A DNA stretch of 12,620 nt. Source: Gemmatimonadota bacterium. Lineage in GTDB: Bacteria; Gemmatimonadota; Gemmatimonadetes; Gemmatimonadales; GWC2-71-9. The stretch spans positions 1 to 12,620 of the forward strand of contig JAGGAG010000067.1 in NCBI GenBank assembly GCA_017889745.1, given 5' to 3'. Shown here one piece after another: positions 1 through 5,548 of the stretch (positions are counted from its first letter, which is position 1; every line of letters starts with the position of its first letter). A model generated the notes under the pieces. It saw only the letters and a list, made by a program, of their open reading frames with translations, did not search any database and was not told where the DNA came from. A program made the position numbers and the translations under genes.

Positions 1-106
1 CAAACCCACCCCACAACCCCTTGTGCGGCTGTACGGGCGTTTCCTGGGCCACGGCAGGTGCCACGAGCACGAGCGATCCGAGCAGTACCAGCGCCACGAT
101 CCGCAT
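1..106 (-). CDS. N-terminus of a secreted or outer-membrane protein (partial, runs off the left edge)
   Basis: Only the first 35 codons are present. The ATG at 106-104 opens a reading frame that begins MRIVALVLLGSLVLVAPAVA and continues QETPVQPHKGLWGGF. This is a classic Sec signal peptide: one Arg near the N-terminus, a hydrophobic core of about 14 residues, and an Ala-x-Ala type cleavage site before Gln21. A Shine-Dalgarno GGGAG lies 5 nt upstream of the ATG (112-116), which supports this start. The short Gly/aromatic stretch after the cleavage site would suit the start of a beta-barrel or surface protein, but the family cannot be named from so little sequence. It lies about 100 bp downstream of the PP2C gene on the same strand, separated by a hairpin, so it may be a separate unit or the end of the same operon. 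Confidence 0.7.
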   Translation of the reverse strand, partial: MRIVALVLLGSLVLVAPAVAQETPVQPHKGLWGGF

Positions 107-111
107 TTCCG

Positions 112-116
112 CTCCC
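112..116 (-). promoter_or_regulatory. Shine-Dalgarno GGGAG of the signal-peptide gene
   Basis: GGGAG on the minus strand lies 5 nt before the ATG at 106. It decides the start of the partial left-edge gene, which begins directly with a signal peptide. Confidence 0.6.
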
Positions 117-170
117 GAGGGGGTGTGGGGCCAGTATGGGGAAGAACAGGACGGGGCAGAAGCGCGGATG

Positions 171-202
171 CGCCCGTACCCGTGGTGCGCGTGGTACCGG
201 CG
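171..202 (-). terminator. Hairpin just after the PP2C stop codon, possible terminator
   Basis: CGCCCGTACC (171-180) and GGTACCGGCG (193-202) form a 10-bp stem with one C-C mismatch around a 12-nt loop. It begins 5 nt after the phosphatase TGA (210-208) on the minus strand. There is no run of T after the stem, so it is not a typical intrinsic terminator. It could be a Rho-associated 3' end, an mRNA-stabilising hairpin, or a chance GC-rich pairing. Confidence 0.3.
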
Positions 203-207
203 CTGGA

Positions 208-1002
208 TCAGGTCTGCCGGGCCATCCCGTCGCCGCTGCTGCTGCTGACCTGATACTCGCCGGTCGGACCCTCGATCGTCTCGATCTTGACCGCGATGGC
301 GGTGATGTTGTCGAGCCCGCCGCGGCGGTTTGCCTCGGTGATCATCCGGTCTACCCAGCGCTCCGGCCCGCCATCCACCCGCAGGATGCGCTCGAGTTGC
401 TCGTCTTCGAGCATGCCGGTCAGGCCATCGGAGGCGAGCAGGATGACGTCGCCCGGCTGCAGGTGACCGAAATAGATATCGGGCACCACGTCGACGCTGG
501 CGCCGACGCACCGGGTGATCACGTTGGCATAGGGGTGGACGCGGGCCTGCTCGGGCGTCAGGAGCCCCGCGTCCACCTGCTCCTGCACATAGCTGTGATC
601 CTTCGTCAGCTGGTGCAGCGCACCGTTGCGCAGCAGGTACGCGCGGCTGTCCCCGACCTGGCCGATGAGGTACCGGCCGGGCAGCAGCACCATCACGGTG
701 GCCGTCGTCCCCATGCCACGCTTGTCGTGCTCGGCCAGTGTCCGGGAGAATATCGCGTCATTGGCAGTGCGGATGGCCTGGGCCAGCCGGCTCGAGGCCC
801 CGGTGTTGTCGAGGCCCTTGAGGCTGCCGACTTCGCGCGCGATGAGGCGCACCGCCATTTCGCTCGCCACCTCGCCGGCCGCGTGACCGCCCATGCCGTC
901 GGCGACGATGAAGAGGCCGCGATCCGACAGCATGAGGTAGTTGTCCTCATTGCCGGAGCGGACGATGCCGACGTCGGTGCGGGCCGCACAGGTGAAGCGC
1001 AC
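208..1002 (-). CDS. PP2C-family Ser/Thr protein phosphatase (Stp/PrpC type)
   Basis: This is a soluble 264-residue metal-dependent phosphatase of the bacterial PP2C family, which removes phosphate from Ser/Thr residues, usually opposing a PknB-like kinase. The sequence shows the full motif series in order: RSGNEDN at residues 15-21, VADGMGGH at 33-40, GTT at 98-100, VGDSR at 116-120, the flap region with LTKDHS at about 132-137, LASDGLT at 189-195, and GGLDNIT at 228-234. The metal-ligand Asp residues D35, D192 and D231 are all present, so it should be active. The length is normal for the stand-alone bacterial family. I chose the GTG at 1002 because the protein then begins right at the conserved domain and is preceded by TGAGG. 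An upstream ATG at 1071 would overlap the FHA gene by 64 bp and add an Arg-rich tail. It starts 5 nt after the FHA stop, so the two are surely co-transcribed. No transmembrane segment is visible. The protein ends in a Ser-rich tail at about 252-264. Confidence 0.95.
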   Translation of the reverse strand: MRFTCAARTDVGIVRSGNEDNYLMLSDRGLFIVADGMGGHAAGEVASEMAVRLIAREVGSLKGLDNTGASSRLAQAIRTANDAIFSRTLAEHDKRGMGTTATVMVLLPGRYLIGQVGDSRAYLLRNGALHQLTKDHSYVQEQVDAGLLTPEQARVHPYANVITRCVGASVDVVPDIYFGHLQPGDVILLASDGLTGMLEDEQLERILRVDGGPERWVDRMITEANRRGGLDNITAIAVKIETIEGPTGEYQVSSSSGDGMARQT

Positions 1003-1007
1003 GGCCG

Positions 1008-2450
1008 CTACCTCAGGAAGACCAGCGCGGCGGCCACCGCGGCGAGAATCACGAACAGCACGAGCGCCCATGTCGAGACCGATGACTTTTTTGGTGGAGA
1101 GCTGACGACCGTGCGCCGCGGCGTTGCGGGACGGGGCGGGCGCGCCGCGGTGGCGTCGGCGGCCGCCGGCGCGACAGGCGGCGGTGGGGCCGGCACATCG
1201 ATGCGCTGCATGACGCGCGTGCCGGAGGCGTGCGCATCGACCGAGGCATCCATGGGTTCGAACAGCACCGCGACCTCACCGAAGCGGATCGTGGCGCCGG
1301 GCGACAGGGGGAACTCGCCCTTCACCGGCTCGCCGTCCACCGTGGTGCCGTTGGTGGACTCGAGATCGGAGATGACCCACACGCCCTCACGGCGCTGCAG
1401 TTTCGCATGCGCGGTGCTGACGCTGGCCTCGGGGAGAACAATGTCGTTGTAGTCGGCCCGGCCGATGTTGACCACCGGCGCGCGCACCGGGAGCCGCTTG
1501 CCCTTGAGCGCGCCACCGCGGATCAGCAGCGACGCGAGCGGGGCCACGGCCGCCGGTGTCGGCACGGGCGTCGGCGCGGCGGCCGACGGAATCGGTGTCG
1601 GGAGGTGCGGGATGCCGTGCAGCGTGTCGGTGAGGGCCGGCACGGCCGGCAGCGACGCAGGGGTGGTCGGGACCCCGTGGAACGTGTCGTTGAGCCGCTG
1701 CGACGCGCCGATGGCCGGACCGGTAATGATCGGGGGCGCGATGCCGGCGACCGGCTGGGCATAGAAGCGGAACTCTTCGCCGCCGATGCGGATGACGTCG
1801 CCGCGCGCCAGCACCCGCGACCCCGGGATCCGCTGGCCGTTGACGATCGTGCCGTTGGCGCTCGAATCCGTGATGACGTAGCCGTTCGGGCCGGGGCGGA
1901 TCTCGGCGTGGCGCCGCGACACCTCGGTGCTCACGATGACCACCTCGCACCCCGCGTCGCGGCCGAAGACCAGGCCGCTGGCTGTGATCGCATACTCGCG
2001 GCCATCGGTGAGGCTGACCAGGCGACCCGCTGCCGTGGGACCCGAGGCCGCGGCTGCCGGCTCGGCCGCCGGTTCCGGGAAGGCAAAGGCCGCCATCATC
2101 TGGGTGCTGCCGGAGCGCGCCTCATCGACCACCCGGAGCTCGTGTCCCCCGAGGGTGATCTTGTCGCCATGCAGCAACGGGGTCGGCTCCGCCCCGAGCC
2201 GAACCCCGTTGACCCGCACTTCAGCCGCCGGCGAGGCGACCCGAATGGCCGCCTCGCCGGAGTGGAGCAGTTCCACAATCGCATGACGCGTCAGGACATC
2301 CGGGCCCTCGAGGAGGAGTCCGGCGCCGGGGTCCGAGCCCAGCACGAACTCGCCCGCCGAGACGGCATGACGTCGGCCGCCTACCTCAATCTGGATCACG
2401 CCGGGTGCCGATGTGTCATGTGCGTTCGACAATTGTATCCCACGTGCCAT
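1008..2450 (-). CDS. Three-FHA-domain protein with C-terminal membrane anchor
   Basis: This 480-residue protein has three forkhead-associated domains, modules that bind phosphothreonine peptides. FHA1 is at about 19-108, FHA2 at about 143-232 and FHA3 at about 307-398. FHA2 keeps the binding-site residues G163-R164, S178-R-R-H181 and SSANGT 196-201. FHA3 keeps G330-R331, S345 and H348, and STNGT 365-369. FHA1 is degenerate, with GS in place of GR at 38-39 and TRHA in place of SRRH. The linker between FHA2 and FHA3 is Pro/Ala-rich and carries two near-identical motifs, NDTFHGVP (254-261) and TDTLHGIP (274-281). A Pro/Ala/Arg linker (about 415-455) leads to a single hydrophobic helix, 459-479, ending one residue before the C-terminus: a tail anchor that would leave the FHA domains in the cytoplasm. 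It is coupled to the downstream PP2C gene. The start is uncertain: the ATG at 2450 has no clear SD, and GTG at 2399 (codon 18) also lies at the domain boundary. Confidence 0.9.
   Translation of the reverse strand: MARGIQLSNAHDTSAPGVIQIEVGGRRHAVSAGEFVLGSDPGAGLLLEGPDVLTRHAIVELLHSGEAAIRVASPAAEVRVNGVRLGAEPTPLLHGDKITLGGHELRVVDEARSGSTQMMAAFAFPEPAAEPAAAASGPTAAGRLVSLTDGREYAITASGLVFGRDAGCEVVIVSTEVSRRHAEIRPGPNGYVITDSSANGTIVNGQRIPGSRVLARGDVIRIGGEEFRFYAQPVAGIAPPIITGPAIGASQRLNDTFHGVPTTPASLPAVPALTDTLHGIPHLPTPIPSAAAPTPVPTPAAVAPLASLLIRGGALKGKRLPVRAPVVNIGRADYNDIVLPEASVSTAHAKLQRREGVWVISDLESTNGTTVDGEPVKGEFPLSPGATIRFGEVAVLFEPMDASVDAHASGTRVMQRIDVPAPPPPVAPAAADATAARPPRPATPRRTVVSSPPKKSSVSTWALVLFVILAAVAAALVFLR
1011..1015 (-). 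promoter_or_regulatory. Shine-Dalgarno of the PP2C gene inside the end of the FHA gene
   Basis: TGAGG on the minus strand lies 8 nt before the GTG at 1002 and directly before the FHA stop codon (1010-1008). It decides the start of the phosphatase and implies translational coupling with the FHA gene. Confidence 0.6.
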
Positions 2451-2460
2451 AAGCGAGCAA
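2432..2460 (-). promoter_or_regulatory. Candidate sigma-70-like promoter at the FHA gene start
   Basis: On the minus strand TTGCTC (2460-2455) and TACAAT (2437-2432) are separated by exactly 17 nt. The -10 box matches the consensus at 5 of 6 positions, but the -35 only at 3 of 6. If it is used, transcription would begin just inside the annotated FHA reading frame, and the GTG at 2399 would then be the better start. A chance match is possible, although such AT-rich hexamers are rare in this GC-rich sequence. Confidence 0.3.
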
Positions 2461-2496
2461 GCAAGTTGGGGTTAGCTGTGCGCGCACCGGGGCCGC

Positions 2497-4284
2497 TCAT
2501 GCGGTGCGCCGGGCCGGTTCCGTACCGAACTGCAACCGGTGCAACCGCGCGTACAGGCCATCCGCTTCCAGCAGGGCACGGTGCGTGCCGCGCTCACGGA
2601 TCTCCCCATGGTGCAGGACCAGGATCTCGTCGGCGTGCAGGATAGTGCTCAACCGGTGCGCTACCACCAGGCTGGTGCGCCCCGTCATCAGTTCCGCAAC
2701 CGCCTGCTGGATCAGCGCCTCCGCCTCCGCGTCCACCGAACTGGTCGCCTCGTCCAGGATGAGGATGCGCGGGTCGAGTGCGAGGGCCCGTGCAAAGCTC
2801 AGCAGCTGGCGCTCGCCCACGCTGAGCGAGCGTCCCCGCTCGCCCAGCACGTGACGGTAGCCGTCGGGCAGCCGCCGCACGAACCGGTCGGCCCCGACCC
2901 GCTCCGCGGCGAGGCGGATCTCGGCCTCGGTGCGGGGCGCATCGAGCGCCAGGTTGTGGAGGATGTCGCCACTGAACAGGAAGAGGTCCTGCTGCACGTA
3001 CCCCACGAGCCCGCGCAGGTCGTGGAAGGAGAGCTCGCGAATGTCGACGCCATCCACGGTGATGCGTCCGCGCGTCGGCTCGTAGAAGCGGAGCAGCAGG
3101 CTGATGATCGTGGTCTTCCCCGCCCCGGTGTGTCCCACCAGCGCCACCGTTTCACCAGGCCGTGCGGTAAACGAGACATCGGACAGCACCCAGGGACCGC
3201 TGTCGCCGTAGCGGAACCAGACCGACTCGAACCTGACCTCGCCGCGCACCGGCTCCGGCAGCGCACGCGGCGTCATGGTCTCGGCGATGGTGACGGGCTC
3301 GTTGAGGAGCCGGAAGATCCGCTCGGACGAGGCCATGGCACTCTGCAGCAGGTTGAACTTCTCCGAGAGGTCCTGCAGCGGCTGGAAGAACCGCCGCGTG
3401 AGCTGGATGAAGGCCGCGAGCACGCCGATCGTGAGCGTGCCGCCCAGGGTGCGCAGGCCACCATACCAGAGCACGAGCGCCAGGGCGATGGCCGTGAGGA
3501 TTTCTATGGCGGGAAAGAAGAGCGCGTAGATGGTCACCGAGCGCAGGTGCGCCTGCAGGTGTTCCTCGTTGATGTGGCCGAACTCGCGGGCCGACGCCGG
3601 CTCGCGGGCAAAGAGCTGCACCACGCGCATGCCGGACAGGTGCTCCTGGAGATAGCTGTTGAGCCGCGCCAGGAGGAGCCGGATGTCCCGGAAGGCGTCG
3701 CGCACGCGCCGGCGGAACACGCGGGCCAGCAGGTATACGAACGGGATGACGGAGAAGGCCACCAGGGCCAGCCGCCAGTCGGCGACGAGCATCAGGACCA
3801 TGATCGCCGCGAGGGTGAAGAGGTCGCCGAAGACCGTGACGACGCCCGACGAGAAGAGCTCGTTGAGCGTCTCGACGTCGGAGGTGACCCGCGTCATGAG
3901 CCGCCCGACGGGGTTCCGGTCGAAGTAGGGAATGCTGAGCCGCTGCAGGTGCTCGAAGATCTCGAGCCGCAGGTCGCGCATGACCCGCTGGCCGATGTAG
4001 GTCGTCACCAGGGCCTGGGCGTACTCCAGCACGAACTCGAGCACGAGCGTGCCGAGCGCAATGAGCGCCAGGGTGCGCAGCATGCCGAAGTCGCGCTGGG
4101 GCACGGCCACGTCGAGCGCGCGCTGGGTCAGGAGCGGGTTGACCAGCGCCAGGCCGGCCGACGCCATGAGGCACAGCAGCGCCAGCACCGCCTGCCAGCG
4201 ATAGGGCCGGAGGTAGTGCAGGAGCCGCCGAAGCAGCGCGGCGTCGTAGGCGCCAGTTCCCTGGTCTTCGGTGAGTTCGGCCAT
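2497..4284 (-). CDS. ABC exporter, fused permease and ATPase (MsbA/LmrA type)
   Basis: This 595-residue half-transporter is expected to work as a homodimer in the inner membrane, exporting lipid, drug or peptide substrates using ATP; the substrate cannot be read from sequence. The N-terminal part (about 30-300) holds about six membrane helices with the PYFDRNPVGRLMTRVTSDVE coupling region at about 119-138. The nucleotide-binding domain (about 350-595) has Walker A GHTGAGKTT at 384-392, Q-loop YVQQD at 429-433, signature LSVGERQ at 487-493, Walker B ILILDE with catalytic Glu512, D-loop SSVD at 515-518, and switch His543. All catalytic residues are intact. The signature reads LSVGE rather than LSGGQ, a tolerated variation in this family. 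I chose ATG 4284; a TTG at 4302 would add six residues. Its stop lies 46 bp upstream of the FHA gene on the same strand. Upstream is the heptamer palindrome. Confidence 0.95.
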   Translation of the reverse strand: MAELTEDQGTGAYDAALLRRLLHYLRPYRWQAVLALLCLMASAGLALVNPLLTQRALDVAVPQRDFGMLRTLALIALGTLVLEFVLEYAQALVTTYIGQRVMRDLRLEIFEHLQRLSIPYFDRNPVGRLMTRVTSDVETLNELFSSGVVTVFGDLFTLAAIMVLMLVADWRLALVAFSVIPFVYLLARVFRRRVRDAFRDIRLLLARLNSYLQEHLSGMRVVQLFAREPASAREFGHINEEHLQAHLRSVTIYALFFPAIEILTAIALALVLWYGGLRTLGGTLTIGVLAAFIQLTRRFFQPLQDLSEKFNLLQSAMASSERIFRLLNEPVTIAETMTPRALPEPVRGEVRFESVWFRYGDSGPWVLSDVSFTARPGETVALVGHTGAGKTTIISLLLRFYEPTRGRITVDGVDIRELSFHDLRGLVGYVQQDLFLFSGDILHNLALDAPRTEAEIRLAAERVGADRFVRRLPDGYRHVLGERGRSLSVGERQLLSFARALALDPRILILDEATSSVDAEAEALIQQAVAELMTGRTSLVVAHRLSTILHADEILVLHHGEIRERGTHRALLEADGLYARLHRLQFGTEPARRTA

Positions 4285-4300
4285 GCGCCAGACCTGCGCC

Positions 4301-4369
4301 AACGGTGAACAGTGAACGGTGAACGGGAACTGCGCGTCGGGTCCCGTTCACTGTTTACCGTTTACCGTT
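4301..4369. repeat. Imperfect palindrome built from GTGAACG-type heptamers
   Basis: The left arm (4301-4328) is a tandem of heptamers GTGAACA, GTGAACG and GTGAACG followed by GG. The right arm (4342-4369) reads, on the minus strand, GTGAACG, GTAAACG, GTAAACA and GTGAACG followed by GG. The 28-bp arms match at 24 positions around a 13-nt loop. Of the four differences, three are G-U wobbles and one is A-C if the plus strand is transcribed. It fills most of the 84 bp between the ybhN-like stop codon (4371-4369) and the ABC exporter start, and its outer edge overlaps that stop codon. It may be a dispersed extragenic repeat, an mRNA stem-loop tuning downstream expression, or a factor-binding array. 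There is no T tract, so it is not a standard terminator. Confidence 0.8.
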
Positions 4370-5451
4370 CACGCGGTATCAAGGCCCTCCTCCCCTTCCG
4401 TCGAGATCCCCTTCAGTCCCTTCCGCACCCAGCTGGTGAAGACCATGAAGCCGAAGCCGATGGTGAAGTAGCTCAGGATGAGGCGCCAGATCAGGATGTA
4501 GAGGGGCGTCAGTGCCTTGGGCACGTACGCCGCCATGATGAGCGCCGAGAGCACCTCGGCGATGCCGGAGGCGCCGGGAGTGGGCGCGAAGTAGAGCAGG
4601 AAGGTGATCAGCGTCTGCAGCAGCAGGATGTCCACGAAGTTCGCGTGGATGCCCAGCGTCCGCATGGCCACATAGCCGGCGAGGAGCTTGTTGGCGTGCG
4701 ACGGGCCGGACAGGATGATGGCCCAGAACAGCGCGAGCCAGCCGCGCGGCGTGTTGAATGCGAGCACGGATTCGTGGGCCTGGTCAATGCCGTTCCGCAG
4801 GCCCTCGAGGCGGCCGGCGATGCGGGTGCTGCGGCGGCCGGCCCAGTCGGCGAGCTTGTGCACCGCCGCGCTCATGTGCTTCGGAAAGATGATGACGGCG
4901 ATGAGCACCACGCCGAGCACCACGAAGACGCCGAGGGTGCCGAGGTAGAGATCGTAGAGCGAGAGACCGAGGACAGCATCCTTGCTGCCGAGCGACTTGC
5001 CGCCCCCGAACACGATGGCGAGCGGCCCGGCGAGCCCGAAGAAGGCGATCGTGGCAATGAACGTCATCAGGGTGGAGGTGAGCGCCACCGGCACCGGGAT
5101 CCCGAAGCGCCGCATCGTGTAGATCATCATGGGCGCGGCGCCCGACTGCAGCGGGGTCAGGTAGGCGGCCCAGGCGCTCATGCCGCCGGCGAGGATCATC
5201 CCGCCTATCGGTGGCCTGGGGTGGACCACGCGCGCCACGACCCAGAGCCGGAGCCCGCCGCCGATCCAGTCCATGGACGCGAGCACCAGCCCGACCAGGA
5301 GCCACTCCCAGTGCAGGTGCAGCACCTTGTCCAGCACTGCCTGCGGGTTCTTGCCGTAGATGAACGTGAAGACAAAGCCGGCCAGCGAGATCAGGAAGAA
5401 GACCTCGAGCCCGCGTTTGATGAGTTGCGGTGTGAAGAGTTTTGCGGCCAT
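4369..5451 (-). CDS. YbhN-like integral membrane protein (LPG synthase TM / UPF0104 family)
   Basis: This 360-residue polytopic membrane protein belongs to the family that includes YbhN, AglD and the flippase half of MprF. About seven to eight hydrophobic segments are visible, at roughly 15-32, 50-72, 83-100, 125-148, 166-190, 237-250, 270-290 and 315-338. Two family-typical motifs are present: TPLQSGAAP at 99-107 and TPGASGIAE at 291-299, the latter followed by R323 in the last helix region. It lacks the soluble aminoacyl-transferase domain of full MprF proteins, so aminoacylation of lipid is not expected. A lipid- or polyprenyl-linked substrate flipping role is plausible but unproven. The ATG at 5451 has no Shine-Dalgarno; TACGTT ends 10 nt upstream, which suggests a leaderless start. 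It diverges from uvrA. Downstream on the same strand is the ABC exporter, after an 84-bp gap mostly filled by the palindrome. Confidence 0.85.
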   Translation of the reverse strand: MAAKLFTPQLIKRGLEVFFLISLAGFVFTFIYGKNPQAVLDKVLHLHWEWLLVGLVLASMDWIGGGLRLWVVARVVHPRPPIGGMILAGGMSAWAAYLTPLQSGAAPMMIYTMRRFGIPVPVALTSTLMTFIATIAFFGLAGPLAIVFGGGKSLGSKDAVLGLSLYDLYLGTLGVFVVLGVVLIAVIIFPKHMSAAVHKLADWAGRRSTRIAGRLEGLRNGIDQAHESVLAFNTPRGWLALFWAIILSGPSHANKLLAGYVAMRTLGIHANFVDILLLQTLITFLLYFAPTPGASGIAEVLSALIMAAYVPKALTPLYILIWRLILSYFTIGFGFMVFTSWVRKGLKGISTEGEEGLDTA

Positions 5452-5461
5452 GCGGCGCAGA

Positions 5462-5467
5462 AACGTA
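5462..5467 (-). promoter_or_regulatory. Candidate -10 box for the ybhN-like gene
   Basis: TACGTT on the minus strand lies 10 nt upstream of the ATG at 5451 and fits TAnnnT. No SD sequence lies between it and the ATG and no good -35 is evident. This is weak evidence alone, but the same arrangement recurs at uvrA and the DMT gene. Confidence 0.25.
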
Positions 5468-5501
5468 GCGGAGCACGCCCACCCGCCGACAGGTGCGGAA
5501 A

Positions 5502-5519
5502 CCCGAAGCTATCCCGAAG
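5502..5519. repeat. Two CCCGAAG direct repeats, operator-like
   Basis: CCCGAAG occurs at 5502-5508 and again at 5513-5519, spaced 11 bp start to start, about one helical turn. They lie in the 97-bp divergent region between the ybhN-like gene and uvrA, just upstream of the candidate uvrA -10 box. They could bind a regulator, but two 7-mers in GC-rich DNA may also be chance. Confidence 0.25.
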
Positions 5520-5532
5520 ACCCGGCGCCCGC

Positions 5533-5538
5533 TATTCT
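5533..5538 (+). promoter_or_regulatory. Candidate -10 box for uvrA
   Basis: TATTCT lies 10 nt upstream of the uvrA ATG (5549). It matches TATAAT at 4 of 6 positions including the key first, second and last bases. No Shine-Dalgarno lies in the C-rich gap, so transcription may begin at or very near the ATG. No convincing -35 is seen. Confidence 0.3.
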
Positions 5539-5548
5539 TCGCACCGCC

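Noticed and set aside
1003..1071. Alternative ATG start for the phosphatase at 1071
   Set aside because: It would add 23 Arg-rich residues, overlap the FHA gene by 64 bp, and ignore the SD in front of the GTG at 1002.
58..1452. A 464-codon plus-strand open frame opposite the PP2C and FHA genes
   Set aside because: It spans two real genes on the other strand and has no recognisable domain.
2478..2487. Perfect 10-bp palindrome GTGCGCGCAC between the ABC and FHA genes
   Set aside because: Short GC-only palindromes are expected by chance at this base composition, and nothing else marks the site.
4285..4302. Alternative TTG start of the ABC exporter at 4302
   Set aside because: TTG is a rarer start, and the ATG at 4284 is already upstream of the first membrane helix. 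The difference is only six residues, so it remains a minor uncertainty.
2539..4308. A 589-codon plus-strand open frame opposite the ABC exporter
   Set aside because: Low-complexity charged sequence with no motif; the minus strand carries every ABC motif intact.
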